From: Salinisphaera sp. G21_0
GTDB taxonomy: Bacteria > Pseudomonadota > Gammaproteobacteria > Pseudomonadales > Endozoicomonadaceae
Length of the DNA: 64,000 nt
Reading direction: 5' to 3'
NCBI RefSeq assembly: GCF_017744115.1
Contig: NZ_JAGHQW010000013.1
Span: forward strand, 48,039 to 112,038
The notes beneath the pieces are model-generated. The model saw only the letters and a program-made list of their open reading frames with translations. It did no database searches and was not told where the DNA came from. Of the stretch, positions 18,407-28,577 are shown one piece after another. The first letter of the stretch is position 1. Each line of letters starts with the position of its first letter. Made by a program: the position numbers and the translations under genes.

Positions 18407-19858
18407 CTATACGGAAACTTGACTGCTCAAAGCTGCGAAACCTGCACTATCGGTAATGGTTATCTGTTTGTTTTGCAGTTTGAACAACGTCCCGGGAGAC
18501 CGATCAATACTGTCTTGTTGCCCGCTGTAAAAGTGTCTGGTGAGTTGATCAACGCTGTCACTGTATTCTGAATATGGAAACATCTGTGCAGACCAGCCAG
18601 TATGGAGAATGAATTCTTTTAGTTCATTGAGTGCCTTTTCAGCCCTGATGATTGGGGAATCGGTAGTCTTTTGTTGATTCAAATGAGATAACACAATGCT
18701 TTTGAACTGCAAACCGAGTGCTTCACATTTCTCTTTATAGAATTCTGAAAGGTAAACTTCCGGCTCACCTGAGACATTTATTGAAACTTTAATGAATTGC
18801 ATTGATGAACTCATCCATACCTTTGAAGAATCAAGTTTACGAACAAACTCTTCAAGATCTGAATGTTGATCTTCTGCTCCAATTAATAAGAAAACAGAAT
18901 TTGCCTTGGCAATCTCACAGCGTGCGCCTGACACTATATATCCGCCAGTATTACAAGATGTTTCTTGACTGTTGCCATGAGTGGGTGTGGGCGGGTTAAA
19001 TTCTAAAATGACAATCGCACTATTTTCTTTATCTGTGGTCCGGAGTTGCTGACCATTTAACGTTTTGTTCAGGTAGGTGGTTGCTGTAGTAAAAAACCGG
19101 ACATTTTTTCCCTCTATAAACTGTTTTCTGACATTTTTAAGGGTCGGTGAAGTCACCGGGGAACGAGAAGAACCCTCGTCGTAATCAATATCTATACAGC
19201 GCCAGGCAATTTTTTTATCTGATACCCCGCTCTTGGTGATTTGCTGGTGAATCAGCTGCTCCATCAACAATGCTCCAGCCCCCATGGATATAAAAGTTAC
19301 CCGACTGTCCGGCAGTTTTTGCAGATAGTCGCACACCCATTGAGTAACCTTGTTGATCACCTTTATACGGGATTTTATGCTGTCAATTTCGTCATAAACA
19401 TTAAAACTCAGGTACCCCAATTTAACACAGGTTAGTGATTCATTGCTTGCCTCCGATACTTCCCGTCGATGGATAAACTCACTGGTATGGATATCTTTAT
19501 ATTCAAGCTTCTTTGCTACCAGGGAGAGGCGCTTAAATAAATCATCAATTGCCTGAAGCTTAACACTGGGCAGGCCGGGATAGATCATTTCTTCAACCAT
19601 ACGATGAATTGCTTCTTTTTTTTCTGACTCTGTTCCACCTGAAGGAATTTTTTTGAGCAGCGAGAGGCAGGCTTCGTTTGTCAGTTTTAATACAGTTCTT
19701 AAGGACAAGGGGATTTTTTGATGTTCGATGATATATCGTGAAACAGTCTCCTTTACAGCGCTGGGGTTAACAGTAATGTTCTCTGGTAATGACTGGCCTG
19801 CAGCCTGAGGCTCTGGTGTAGAAGGGGTATTGTGGCAGCTACTGATAGTGGTTTGCAT
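18407..19858 (-). CDS. Orphan protein with Rossmann/methyltransferase-like core
   Basis: About 483 residues from the ATG at 19858; a TTG at 19897 is an alternative and neither has a good ribosome binding site. The N terminus is Ser/Pro/Thr-rich and looks disordered, as in secreted effectors. The middle has a glycine loop after a beta strand (RVTFISMGAGALLMEQ) and an acidic strand end 30-odd residues later (WRCIDIDYDEG), which resembles motifs I and II of SAM-dependent methyltransferases. I cannot name a family. The base composition looks more A/T-rich than the flanking housekeeping genes, suggesting acquisition. A long terminator follows. Confidence 0.6.
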   Translation of the reverse strand: MQTTISSCHNTPSTPEPQAAGQSLPENITVNPSAVKETVSRYIIEHQKIPLSLRTVLKLTNEACLSLLKKIPSGGTESEKKEAIHRMVEEMIYPGLPSVKLQAIDDLFKRLSLVAKKLEYKDIHTSEFIHRREVSEASNESLTCVKLGYLSFNVYDEIDSIKSRIKVINKVTQWVCDYLQKLPDSRVTFISMGAGALLMEQLIHQQITKSGVSDKKIAWRCIDIDYDEGSSRSPVTSPTLKNVRKQFIEGKNVRFFTTATTYLNKTLNGQQLRTTDKENSAIVILEFNPPTPTHGNSQETSCNTGGYIVSGARCEIAKANSVFLLIGAEDQHSDLEEFVRKLDSSKVWMSSSMQFIKVSINVSGEPEVYLSEFYKEKCEALGLQFKSIVLSHLNQQKTTDSPIIRAEKALNELKEFILHTGWSAQMFPYSEYSDSVDQLTRHFYSGQQDSIDRSPGTLFKLQNKQITITDSAGFAALSSQVSV

Positions 19859-20099
19859 AATTACTGACTCAAGTGAATATTTTAATGGGCTGAGCAAATT
19901 TGTTCAGTACTTGAGTAATAGAAATAATTTCTTGGGAAAAGTTCAGTTTTGTCACAGGTCGACTGGTATAAATGACACGTATGGGCTGGTTCTCAATGGC
20001 CATCAGACCTCGTCAGTGCTATTTTCGAAGGCCTGATTTGGCAATCAAGGCGGATTATGGGAGGATGGCCTCCTATAAACAGAGAAGGTTACGTTGTTT

Positions 20100-20465
20100 A
20101 TGCCCCTCGCTCTCAAAGGCCGCCTGAAAGATCACCCCAGGCTGACCCGTGAATATTTTACCGTCACTCGCATGATTGAGCTTTACTGCCACCACCATCA
20201 CCAGCACCCCACCTTGTGCAATGAATGCCTCTCTCTGCTGGCATTCAGCAAGCGACGGCTTGAACGCTGTATTTATGGGGTCGAAAAGCCCACCTGCGCT
20301 AACTGCCAAATCCACTGCTACAAACCGGAGCAACGCCGACAAATTCGCGAAGTGATGAAATGGGCTGGCCCTCGCATGCTACTTAAACATCCCGTTCTGA
20401 CCATTCAACACCTTATTGATCAACGCAGGGCTGCGCCGGCGCGCCCCAACGCCGGGAGCAATTGA
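20100..20465 (+). CDS. YgbA-like 'nitrous oxide-stimulated promoter' family protein
   Basis: About 121 residues. The pattern TRMIELYCHHHHQHPTLCNEC, then FSKRRLERCIYGVEKPTCANCQIHCYKP, then IREVMKWAGPRMLLKHP matches the YgbA family, whose members were linked to nitrosative stress and NsrR control in E. coli. Two CxxC pairs and the His run point to metal binding. The ATG at 20100 is preferred over a TTG two codons earlier. Function is not established for the family. Confidence 0.85.
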   Translation: MPLALKGRLKDHPRLTREYFTVTRMIELYCHHHHQHPTLCNECLSLLAFSKRRLERCIYGVEKPTCANCQIHCYKPEQRRQIREVMKWAGPRMLLKHPVLTIQHLIDQRRAAPARPNAGSN

Positions 20466-20540
20466 ATTAGCTGAGGGAACTTTCCTGTAAGAAACTGGTC
20501 AGAGAGATATAAACAAATATACTTCCGGACGGATCTGAAT

Positions 20541-21620
20541 ATGGAATGTCATTGGCTTAACCCGAATGTTCTTCGAGCCCAACAGCGTGAATACCTTCTT
20601 CTACAGAGTGAACCCTGGGAAGAGAGCCATCCACCGGCTCACGTTCGTAACCCCCTGGCGGGCAACTCATTTACCAGGCTTCGTTGTTATGTACCGGTGC
20701 CGGAATTACTGGTAATTCACACGCCTCCCGGCACGCCGTTTGAGCCAAGATATCTGCATACCCGCAAATCACACCATGCACCTTCCGAGCATGTTCATAC
20801 CCGGCTTCCCCACGAGAACACGCCAAGCCCTTCTCAACGAGCTGATATGCTGATGGCCAAAGCAGCCACATTCAAGGGCTTTGAGAAGAACTTCCCCCAT
20901 CATACTCCGAGGGAATTGGCTGATGCGGGATTTTCCTACAGTAAACATAGTGACTCAGTTTATTGTGATCGGTGTGATAAGCATATTGGCAACTGGAAAC
21001 CTGATGATATCCCATGGGTTGAACATACTCGCCTGTCGCCAGACTGCGCGATCGTGAAGTGGGAAATGGGTCAATCATTTATCAAAGCTATTAAAGAGTC
21101 ATTTGATGTGGAAAAACAATTAAAACAGTACTGCGATCAACACACTCCTGTAAAAGATGATCCTTATAATACGCTTTTAAAATTCAGACTGAGCTGGCCT
21201 TACCAACAACTTGAACAGATTTACAATAAAAACCTTAAAGATCTTCCGAAAGAAATGAAAAAGGTCGAACAAGCCTTTATTCATTGGCATTATACTGAAA
21301 ATCTCTCTGGAAATAGCACTTTGTACGCTTCCTGTATTCTAAACCTGCTTAATCCCCGGAACCATGACAAGGCTGCCATAGCTGAATCCTGTAGAAAGTA
21401 CGAGCAGGAATACAATGAATACCAGGATCAATTAAAAGCATTAAAAGAAGAGCAACGGCTAATTGTCCAGTTGAAAAATGAGCGCATTGCACTCTTTGAG
21501 CAAGTAAATCTGCAAAGGCAAATAAGAATCAAGGCTGAACAAGAGGGTGAGGATGCAGAGATCGCCCGTAGACTTCAAGAACAGTACAACACTGGACAGT
21601 TTCAATTACCTGTCCACTAA
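20541..21620 (+). CDS. BIR-domain (inhibitor-of-apoptosis-like) protein
   Basis: A 359-residue protein with a single BIR domain at about residues 100-180. The zinc ligands follow the exact BIR spacing C-x2-C-x16-H-x6-C (C142, C145, H162, C169), with the expected Arg100, Gly130, Trp152 and the EH pair at 161-162. BIR domains are eukaryotic and bind caspases or other partners. The C-terminal part is a charged coiled coil, ending in EDAEIARRLQEQY (337-349), which resembles MIU-type ubiquitin-binding helices. There is no RING domain. Relatives of Endozoicomonas living in animal nuclei are known to carry host-derived IAP genes. An anti-apoptotic role here is inference. A terminator follows at 21675. 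Confidence 0.88.
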   Translation: MECHWLNPNVLRAQQREYLLLQSEPWEESHPPAHVRNPLAGNSFTRLRCYVPVPELLVIHTPPGTPFEPRYLHTRKSHHAPSEHVHTRLPHENTPSPSQRADMLMAKAATFKGFEKNFPHHTPRELADAGFSYSKHSDSVYCDRCDKHIGNWKPDDIPWVEHTRLSPDCAIVKWEMGQSFIKAIKESFDVEKQLKQYCDQHTPVKDDPYNTLLKFRLSWPYQQLEQIYNKNLKDLPKEMKKVEQAFIHWHYTENLSGNSTLYASCILNLLNPRNHDKAAIAESCRKYEQEYNEYQDQLKALKEEQRLIVQLKNERIALFEQVNLQRQIRIKAEQEGEDAEIARRLQEQYNTGQFQLPVH

Positions 21621-21674
21621 GTCACAAAATAGGATTCCATTTGGTTAACTACGTAACCTCATTTGAGGACTCGA

Positions 21675-21718
21675 GTTGGCTTGCATGCATTATGAATGCA
21701 CATGCAAGCCGACTTTTA
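21675..21718 (+). terminator. Terminator of the BIR gene
   Basis: A 13-bp stem (GTTGGCTTGCATG / CATGCAAGCCGAC, one G-T pair) with a 13-base loop and then TTTTATC, 55 bases after the BIR gene stop. Confidence 0.8.
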
Positions 21719-21792
21719 TCAAGACCATTTGCAACATGTTCGCGGCAACCCCGGGGGCGTCGGAGTCAGGTGCCTGTCAGAGCGTAAATTCT

Positions 21793-22515
21793 CTACGCTG
21801 TTTGTCGGGTAGCCGTCACTACCAGTTCACGGATACAGACATTTTGTGGCTGCTGATACACAAAGGTTATACAACGGGCAATATCCTCTGCCGTAATAAC
21901 GCCTCCCATGCCGTGCTTCCACTGTTCATAGCCCTCCTTGATTTCACTGGATGTTGTATGGCTCAGCAGCTCAGTTTCTACCGCTCCCGGTGCGATGGTT
22001 ACCACCCGTACACTGTCGTCAGCCAGCTCTTCTCTCAGGGTTTCAGATAAACCGTGCACGGCAAACTTGGTGCCACAATAGGCCATATGGTTTGGAAAAC
22101 TTTTGATACCGGCCACTGAACTGATATTGAAGATGGTACCCCCTTTTCTGGCTTTCATCTGACCGGCAACGGCATGGATGCCATTCAAAACACCTTTGAT
22201 ATTCACATCAACCATGTTATCCCACTCGGCAGGATCCTGTTCATCGGCACGACCCAGCTGCATTAGCCCGGCATTGTTGATAAGACAGTCTGTCGGTCCA
22301 TAGCGAGACTCGGCTTCTTCGATAACCAGTTTCAGGGCATCACGATCCGTCACATCCACTCGTCGGCAAAGTGCGTCAGTCAGATCAAGGGCCTCCAGGC
22401 GCTCGGCCCTTCTGGCCAGTAATAACAATGGATGTCCAAGCTGACTCATGGCCCTGGCAACGGCTTCACCAATACCAGAGCTGGCTCCGGTAATAACGAC
22501 CAATGGTTTATTCAT
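21793..22515 (-). CDS. Short-chain dehydrogenase/reductase
   Basis: A 240-residue classical SDR with the NAD(P)-binding TGASSGIG (residues 10-17), the NNAG motif (about 80-83), catalytic Ser in FNISSVAG and the YCGTK catalytic Tyr/Lys pair, then PGAVETEL. The Arg-rich stretch after beta-2 (LARRAERL) favours NADPH. It resembles the broad YdfG-like group acting on hydroxy acids or small carbonyls, but the substrate cannot be assigned. Monocistronic. Confidence 0.9.
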   Translation of the reverse strand: MNKPLVVITGASSGIGEAVARAMSQLGHPLLLLARRAERLEALDLTDALCRRVDVTDRDALKLVIEEAESRYGPTDCLINNAGLMQLGRADEQDPAEWDNMVDVNIKGVLNGIHAVAGQMKARKGGTIFNISSVAGIKSFPNHMAYCGTKFAVHGLSETLREELADDSVRVVTIAPGAVETELLSHTTSSEIKEGYEQWKHGMGGVITAEDIARCITFVYQQPQNVCIRELVVTATRQTA

Positions 22516-22912
22516 GGCAGGACTCCTGATGGAGTATATGTTGGGATTTCAGTCCACCGACTTGTGGTGAACCGGGTGCGGGTGTATTGACGTGCAGATA
22601 ATTATGATAGCTGATCTGAAAAGGCTTATTGATGAGAAAACAGCATTCGTTGACTGTTATTCGGTATTCGTCAGCCCCATTAGAGGCATCACTACATGCA
22701 TCCGGCCTGTTGTGGCGTTATAATCCCCGACTCCTGAGCCAGGAGGCTGTTCATTTAAGACTCAATGAGTCCTCCGAAAAAAGCATCCAAACCGGTTACC
22801 GGCCTATCGTTATTCGATTTGCATCTTTAAACATGATTTATCTGCTTTTTCCGGAAATATATACTTGACGCCTTCCATCAGGTATCCAACCGCATTTTTG
22901 ATCGGCTGGCTC
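22516..22912. other. Intergenic region upstream of MITE copy C
   Basis: These roughly 400 bases between the SDR start and the MITE contain the SDR promoter. A 79-codon open frame (22629-22868) lacks a ribosome binding site and recognisable similarity, so I do not call it a gene. Confidence 0.4.
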
Positions 22913-23078
22913 TAAGAGGCTGTCTGAGAATAGACTGCCCTACTGCGGTGGCAGAAAATTGGTCTAAAAATTCCGTTTTGTTCGGCAAATAGAACCACTA
23001 TCCACCTCACAAAACGGAATTTTTATCCTCAATTTTCTGCCATCCTCGCTACGGGCGCTATTCTCAGACAGCCTCTTA
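22913..23078. repeat. Complete 162-bp palindromic MITE (copy C) with TA flanks
   Basis: The element covers 22915-23076 and is flanked by TA on both sides. Termini are AGAGGCTGTCTGAGAATAG and its exact complement: the C-to-T change relative to copy B is present in both arms. The inner 16-bp stem (22966-22981 with 23009-23024) has a different sequence from copy B yet is perfectly self-complementary, while the central loop GCAAATAGAACCACTAT is conserved. It ends only 30 bases before the rnfA start. Confidence 0.88.
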
Positions 23079-23106
23079 AGAGCCAGGCATTGCAGCAGGA
23101 AAACCA

Positions 23107-23691
23107 ATGAGCGAACTGATACTGATTCTGGTCAGCGCCATACTGGTCAACAACTTTGTACTGGTCCAATTCCTTGGGTTGTGTCCTTTTATGGGCGTGT
23201 CCAACAAGCTGGAATCAGCCATGGGTATGTCAATGGCCACCACCTTTGTGCTGACACTGGCCTCTATCTGCAGCTATTTAACGTATAAGTACATTCTATT
23301 GCCACTTAACCTGGAGTTTTTGAAAACCATCTCATTCATTCTGGTGATTGCCGTGGTGGTGCAATTCACCGAGATGGTGGTGCGCAAAACCAGCCCGCTG
23401 CTGCATAAGGTACTGGGCGTGTTCCTGCCACTGATTACCACAAACTGTGCGGTACTCGGGGTTGCCCTGCTGAACACCAACCGCATGGACAGCTCCCTGG
23501 TGGATTCCGCCACCTACGGTTTTGGTGCGGCGGCCGGTTTTTCCCTGGTACTGGTGCTGTTCTCCGCCATGCGTGAGCGTATCGCCGCTGCGGATGTACC
23601 AACACCATTCAGAGGGGCCGCCATCGGTATGATCAGCGCCGGTCTGATGTCGTTGGCATTTATGGGTTTTACCGGGCTGATCAAACTGTGA
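23107..23691 (+). CDS. rnfA: Electron transport complex subunit RnfA
   Basis: RnfA is an inner-membrane subunit of the Rnf complex, which couples NADH:ferredoxin electron transfer to ion movement. The 194-residue protein has six hydrophobic helices and the conserved [14 protein letters not shown] and [13 protein letters not shown] segments; the paired Cys residues hold an iron-sulfur cluster with RnfE. It is the first gene of the rnfABCDGE operon. A MITE ends just 30 bases upstream, so the promoter lies inside or beyond the element. Confidence 0.97.
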   Translation: MSELILILVSAILVNNFVLVQFLGLCPFMGVSNKLESAMGMSMATTFVLTLASICSYLTYKYILLPLNLEFLKTISFILVIAVVVQFTEMVVRKTSPLLHKVLGVFLPLITTNCAVLGVALLNTNRMDSSLVDSATYGFGAAAGFSLVLVLFSAMRERIAAADVPTPFRGAAIGMISAGLMSLAFMGFTGLIKL

Positions 23692-23762
23692 GTGCAGGAT
23701 TTCAAACCATGATGATAAATGCCAGACGTGATAAAAAGCTGAAGGAGCGGTTGCGTTAGTCC

Positions 23763-24353
23763 ATGGACATTGTTCTTTACGCTATAGGAGCCCTGCTGGC
23801 TCTCGCCCTGATTTTCGGGGCTATTCTCGGTTTTGCCGCTATCCGCTTTAAGGTGGAAGGCAACCCGATTGTTGACCAGATTAATGAAATTCTGCCCCAG
23901 ACCCAGTGTGGCCAGTGCGGTTATCCCGGATGTCGCCCTTATGCGGAAGCCATTGCCAATGGCGATGCCATCAATAAGTGCCCGCCCGGTGGTCAGGCAA
24001 CCATCAACACACTGGCGGACCTGCTGGATGTAGAGCCTGAGCCGCTGGATGCGGAACATGGGCAGGAGTCGGTCACCAAAGTTGCCTTTATCCGGGAAGC
24101 GGAGTGTATCGGTTGTACCAAGTGCATTCAGGCCTGCCCGGTGGACGCCATCCTGGGTGCCGCCAAACAGATGCATACGGTGATTTCCGATGAGTGTACC
24201 GGTTGCGATCTCTGTGTTGAGCCCTGCCCTGTTGACTGTATCGAAATGCGTCCTGTGGATATCACGGTCAGGACATGGAGCTGGGCGCTGCCCCAGCCGA
24301 ATCATGGCAAGGCTGGTTTGATTGCCACTGACCTCAGGGGGCAGACCGTATGA
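23763..24353 (+). CDS. rnfB: Electron transport complex iron-sulfur subunit RnfB
   Basis: RnfB is the ferredoxin-like input or output subunit of the Rnf complex. The 196-residue protein has one N-terminal transmembrane helix, a four-Cys motif (CGQCGYPGC, then NKCPPGG) for a [4Fe-4S] cluster, and two classical ferredoxin motifs ([12 protein letters not shown] and [12 protein letters not shown]). Its stop overlaps the rnfC start (ATGA). The 71 bases between rnfA and rnfB hold no gene. Confidence 0.97.
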   Translation: MDIVLYAIGALLALALIFGAILGFAAIRFKVEGNPIVDQINEILPQTQCGQCGYPGCRPYAEAIANGDAINKCPPGGQATINTLADLLDVEPEPLDAEHGQESVTKVAFIREAECIGCTKCIQACPVDAILGAAKQMHTVISDECTGCDLCVEPCPVDCIEMRPVDITVRTWSWALPQPNHGKAGLIATDLRGQTV

Positions 24354-26698
24354 ACGCAATCGCAAAAAGCCCACACCAGGACCTACAGAGCCCTGTGGCC
24401 GGGAGCCAGGTGATAGCAAGTTCTGAACGCAAAATCTGGCCACTGACCGGCGGGGTTCACCCGGAAGAAAACAAGCATCAGTCAACCAGCCGCCCTGTTA
24501 GTGTTCCGCCTCTGCCTGAAACACTGGTGCTGCCATTGTCGCAACACGCCGGTTTGCCTGCTGATCCGCTGATCCGCGTGGGGGACAAAGTACTCAAAGG
24601 CCAGATGATTGCCAAAGCGTCCGGCTTTGTCAGCGCCGCGTTGCATGCCCCCACCTCGGGCACTGTTACCGCCATTGAGAACCGTCCGATTCCCCATGCC
24701 TCCGGCTTTTATGACCTGTGCATCATTCTCGAAACCGATGGTCAGGAGCAATGGTGTCCACTGGCCCCCGTAGCGGATTATCGTCAACTGTCGCCTGCTG
24801 AACTGGTAGAAAAAGTGCGCGATGCAGGCATCAGCGGTATGGGTGGCGCTGGCTTCCCTACCGCCATCAAACTGGCACCCGGCACAGCAATTAATACCCT
24901 GATTATCAATGGTACGGAGTGTGAGCCCTATATTACCGCCGACGATATGTTGATGCGGGAAAAGGCTGATGCGGTGATTCAGGGCGCAGAAATCCTCCAA
25001 TATATGCTGGGGGCCCAAGAGTGCCTGGTGGGTATTGAAAATAATAAACCGGAAGCCATCACCGCGATGCGCAGGGCGGCGGCTGGCAAAAATATAGACA
25101 TTGTCGTTTTCCCCACCATCTACCCTTCCGGTGGTGAAAAACAGCTGATCCAGATTCTTACCGGTCAGGAAGTGCCTTCCGGAAAACTGCCTGCGGATCT
25201 GGGCATGGTGGTTCAGAACGTGGGAACAGCCGTTGCCGTCAAAGACGCCATTGTGGACGGCAAGCCACTGATCTCTCGCATCACCACCCTCACCGGTGAT
25301 GCCCTGGCAGCGCCACAAAATGTAGACGTATTGATCGGTACACTGGCTCAGGACCTGCTGCAATACGCGGCGCTCAAAACGTCCGAATTATCAACGCTGG
25401 TGTTTGGCGGCCCCATGATGGGCTTCAGTGTTGATCGCATGGATATCCCGGTGATCAAAACCTCCAACTGTCTGATTGCCGCGACGGAGGATGAGTTTCC
25501 GGCAGCACCGGATGCCCAGGCCTGTATCCGTTGCGGGCACTGTGCCGAAGCGTGTCCATCGTCATTGCTGCCCCAGCAGCTTTACTGGCACGCCAGGGCT
25601 GAGAACCATGAGCAACTTATGCACCACAATCTCTTTGACTGTATCGAGTGCGGTGCCTGCTCCTTTGTCTGCCCGTCGTCTATTCCGCTGGTTCAGTATT
25701 ACCGGGCATCCAAAGGCGCTATTCGCACCCAGGAAGCCAAACACGCCAAGTCCGAGCGCTCCAAACAGCGCTACGAAGATCGCCTGGCCAGACTGGAGCA
25801 GGAAAAAACCGAGAAAGAGGCCAAACGAAAAGCCAATGCCGAACGGGCAGCAAAACTGAAGGCCGCCAAAACAACGGAACAAACCGAAAGCAACGCCAAC
25901 GCCGAAGAGGACCCGATCCAGGCCGCTATCGCCCGGGCCAAGGCAAGAAAAGCAGCGGCTGCTGCAGGGAACTCCGAGCCTGCGTCAGCCAGGCAAGCGT
26001 CTGATAGACCGCTTTCTGCCAAACAGAAAGAGCTGAAAGTTCAGCTGTCCATGGCCAAAGCTCAGGCCAAAAAGACAGAAAGAGCACTGGCTGCCGCCGA
26101 AGCTTCTGCTGAGCTTAAAGGCGACAAGGGAGATATTGAACAACTGAAGTCTAATCTGGCAATGCTGAATGAGCAGGTAAGTAAACTTCAGCAGGCGTTT
26201 GATGAAAACAGTCAGTATTCTGCCAGCAAAGACAGTGCAGAGAAGCCCGTTAAAGCTGCCAAACCGGCACTCTCAGACAATGAGAAGAAACGCAAGGTTG
26301 AACTGGCCATGGCCAAAGCGGCCTTGAAAAAAGCAGAGCGCGCACTGGCAGCAGCGGTTGAGAGCAACAATGGGAACACCGAGTCATTCAAGCAGGCCGT
26401 CGAAGCGTGCCAGGCCAACATCAAGCGCCTCGAAACTGAAGCTTCAGAGCCTCCGGCGGAAACGGCGATAACCCCTTCTGCGGATGCCAAACCATCAGCA
26501 AAAAAGGCCAAAGCACCATTAAGTGATGAAGCGAAAAAGCTGAAAATCGAGTCGGCCATGGCCAACGCTGCGGTGAAAAAACTTCAGCGAGCAATCGCCA
26601 ATGCCGGTGAAGATGAACTGGATACGCTGAAACAACAGCTGGTGGCAGCGGAACAAAAGGCGGCTGAGCTGAAACAGGGTCTGGAGAGTCTCTCGTGA
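24350..26698 (+). CDS. rnfC: Electron transport complex subunit RnfC
   Basis: RnfC binds NADH and FMN in the Rnf complex. The 782-residue protein has the glycine-rich [13 protein letters not shown] segment (nucleotide site), [12 protein letters not shown], and two [4Fe-4S] motifs starting at C392 ([12 protein letters not shown]) and C431 ([12 protein letters not shown]). The C-terminal 300 residues are Ala/Lys/Glu-rich coiled-coil with three related units ([21 protein letters not shown]). This extension is common in gammaproteobacterial RnfC. Start overlaps rnfB by 4 bases. Confidence 0.96.
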   Translation: MNAIAKSPHQDLQSPVAGSQVIASSERKIWPLTGGVHPEENKHQSTSRPVSVPPLPETLVLPLSQHAGLPADPLIRVGDKVLKGQMIAKASGFVSAALHAPTSGTVTAIENRPIPHASGFYDLCIILETDGQEQWCPLAPVADYRQLSPAELVEKVRDAGISGMGGAGFPTAIKLAPGTAINTLIINGTECEPYITADDMLMREKADAVIQGAEILQYMLGAQECLVGIENNKPEAITAMRRAAAGKNIDIVVFPTIYPSGGEKQLIQILTGQEVPSGKLPADLGMVVQNVGTAVAVKDAIVDGKPLISRITTLTGDALAAPQNVDVLIGTLAQDLLQYAALKTSELSTLVFGGPMMGFSVDRMDIPVIKTSNCLIAATEDEFPAAPDAQACIRCGHCAEACPSSLLPQQLYWHARAENHEQLMHHNLFDCIECGACSFVCPSSIPLVQYYRASKGAIRTQEAKHAKSERSKQRYEDRLARLEQEKTEKEAKRKANAERAAKLKAAKTTEQTESNANAEEDPIQAAIARAKARKAAAAAGNSEPASARQASDRPLSAKQKELKVQLSMAKAQAKKTERALAAAEASAELKGDKGDIEQLKSNLAMLNEQVSKLQQAFDENSQYSASKDSAEKPVKAAKPALSDNEKKRKVELAMAKAALKKAERALAAAVESNNGNTESFKQAVEACQANIKRLETEASEPPAETAITPSADAKPSAKKAKAPLSDEAKKLKIESAMANAAVKKLQRAIANAGEDELDTLKQQLVAAEQKAAELKQGLESLS

Positions 26699-26786
26699 CT
26701 TGCAGCTACAGCCACCTTGTTCCCATGCTCTGCGTGGGAGGAAACCCGGGAAGCATGATAAAGACACAACAGAGCGGAATCGTTGA
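26699..26786. repeat. Short inverted-repeat unit between rnfC and rnfD
   Basis: A hairpin-forming stretch (TTCCCATGC, short loop, GCGTGGGAG) resembles the 'gttcccacgctctgcgtgggaa' type of dispersed repeat common in gammaproteobacteria. It lies in the longest gap inside the rnf operon and could affect transcript stability. Confidence 0.5.
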
Positions 26787-27863
26787 ATGGCTTTGATTAA
26801 TAGCAGATCGTCCATCAGCCAGAGGGGAAGAGAGACCTCACCCCATGCGCTGGGACAAAACAGCACTCAGCGGGTCATGAGTCTGGTGATCATGGCCACC
26901 ATCCCCGGTCTGATGGCACAAACGGTCTTTTTTGGCTGGGGTACACTGATCAATGTTATCTGGTGCTCCCTGGTTGCGATGGGCTGCGAAGCGGCCGTGG
27001 TATCACTGCGCAAGCGGTCCGTGAGCTTCTACCTGAGTGATTGCAGCGCCCTGTTGACCGGCGTACTGCTGGGGTTGGCATTGCCGCCCTTTGCCCCCTG
27101 GTGGCTATCACTGGTCGCTGTGTCCTTCGGCATGGTTATTGGCAAACATCTCTATGGAGGCCTGGGTCAGAACCCCTTTAACCCGGCCATGCTGGGCTAT
27201 GTTGTGGTACTGATTTCATTCCCACAGGAAATGACCACCTGGCTGCCACCACTGGGGCTGGAAGGTCATAACAACAGCCTGACCGATGCCCTGTTCACTA
27301 TTTTCCCCCTGGGTCAGAGTGTTGATGCCATCAGTATGGCCACCCCGCTGGATGTGTTGCGCGAAAACAAAAGCCTGACCATCAATGAACTGTGGGAAGC
27401 CAACCCGGTATTTGATGGCATGGCTGGTCGTGGCTGGATGTGGGTCAACCTGGCCTATCTGGTCAGCGGCGTCTTTCTGATCTGGCGCAAAGTATTTACC
27501 TGGCATGGCCCTGTGGGGATGCTCGCTGCCATTGCCATTATGGCGACCCTCTTCTGGAGTGGTAACGGGTCAGACAGTCATGGTTCCCCGCTGTTCCACC
27601 TGCTCAGTGGTGCCACCATGCTGGGTGCTTTTTTTATCATTACGGATCCGGTCAGCGGTGCAACCAGCAACCGAGGACGTCTGATTTTTGGTGCGGGTGT
27701 TGGCGTTATGGTCTACGTCATCCGTGCCTGGGGTGGATACCCGGATGGTGTCGCCTTTGCCACGCTGCTGATGAATATGGCTGCCCCCACCATCGACTAT
27801 TACACTCAGCCACGCACTTATGGCCACCACAAGGCCAATAAAGGCCTGCCAAAGAAGGACTGA
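26787..27863 (+). CDS. rnfD: Electron transport complex subunit RnfD
   Basis: RnfD is a multi-pass membrane subunit with covalently bound FMN. The 358-residue protein has about nine to ten helices, the GQNPFNPAMLGYV motif and the flavinylation site in DPVSGATSNRGR, where the Thr carries FMN. It lies 4 bases upstream of rnfG. The N-terminal start MALINSRSSIS fits the family. Confidence 0.96.
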   Translation: MALINSRSSISQRGRETSPHALGQNSTQRVMSLVIMATIPGLMAQTVFFGWGTLINVIWCSLVAMGCEAAVVSLRKRSVSFYLSDCSALLTGVLLGLALPPFAPWWLSLVAVSFGMVIGKHLYGGLGQNPFNPAMLGYVVVLISFPQEMTTWLPPLGLEGHNNSLTDALFTIFPLGQSVDAISMATPLDVLRENKSLTINELWEANPVFDGMAGRGWMWVNLAYLVSGVFLIWRKVFTWHGPVGMLAAIAIMATLFWSGNGSDSHGSPLFHLLSGATMLGAFFIITDPVSGATSNRGRLIFGAGVGVMVYVIRAWGGYPDGVAFATLLMNMAAPTIDYYTQPRTYGHHKANKGLPKKD

Positions 27864-27866
27864 ATC

Positions 27867-28577
27867 ATGAGTGACGGCCAGATTCCTTTAAAAGACACCA
27901 CCGACAGCAAGGCTCCCGACAGGAATGATCTGCTTCAAAGCATTTTTCGCAATAGCCTGGGCCTTGGCCTGTTTGCCGTATTTACCGTAGGCCTGATTTC
28001 CGTGACCTGGATCATGACTCAGGAACAAATAGAGACACAGGTTCGAGCCTATGAAGCCAAAGCATTGATGGAGATTTTACCGGCAGATACTCACGACAAT
28101 GTGCTGGTAGATTCCAAAATTGTTCTGGAACCATCCCCCCTGCTTTCCAGCCAGGATCAACGTGAGGCCTATATTGCCCTGAATGATGGGGCGGTCTCTG
28201 CCGTTATACTGCCGGTCACCGCACCTGACGGGTATAGCGGGCGAATTGAGCTTTTGGTGGGCATCAACCACAATGGCACGCTGGCAGGCGTCAGGGCCAT
28301 CACCCACAAAGAGACACCCGGGCTTGGCGACAAAATTAACAGCAATGTCACCGACTGGATTCTCGGTTTTGCCGGCAAATCCCTGGGCAACCCCGCAAGC
28401 GAAGGCTGGGGGGTGAAAAAAGACGGTGGTGAATTTGACCAGTTTACCGGTGCCACCATAACGCCAAGAGCGGTTGTTGCCGCAGTTTACCGCGCACTGC
28501 AATACTTTGAGGCAAACCGCAAGCTATTGCTGGACCCACTCGCCGGTGTCCGCGAGGAGATTCAAGATGACAAATGA
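27867..28577 (+). CDS. rnfG: Electron transport complex subunit RnfG
   Basis: RnfG is anchored by one N-terminal helix and faces the periplasm. The 236-residue protein shows the FMN-attachment motif [12 protein letters not shown] (Thr is the flavinylated residue) and the [11 protein letters not shown] segment. It overlaps rnfE by 11 bases. Confidence 0.96.
   Translation: MSDGQIPLKDTTDSKAPDRNDLLQSIFRNSLGLGLFAVFTVGLISVTWIMTQEQIETQVRAYEAKALMEILPADTHDNVLVDSKIVLEPSPLLSSQDQREAYIALNDGAVSAVILPVTAPDGYSGRIELLVGINHNGTLAGVRAITHKETPGLGDKINSNVTDWILGFAGKSLGNPASEGWGVKKDGGEFDQFTGATITPRAVVAAVYRALQYFEANRKLLLDPLAGVREEIQDDK

Noticed and set aside
22629..22868. 79-codon plus-strand frame upstream of MITE copy C
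   Set aside because: There is no ribosome binding site, no recognised motif, and it ends just before a repeat element.
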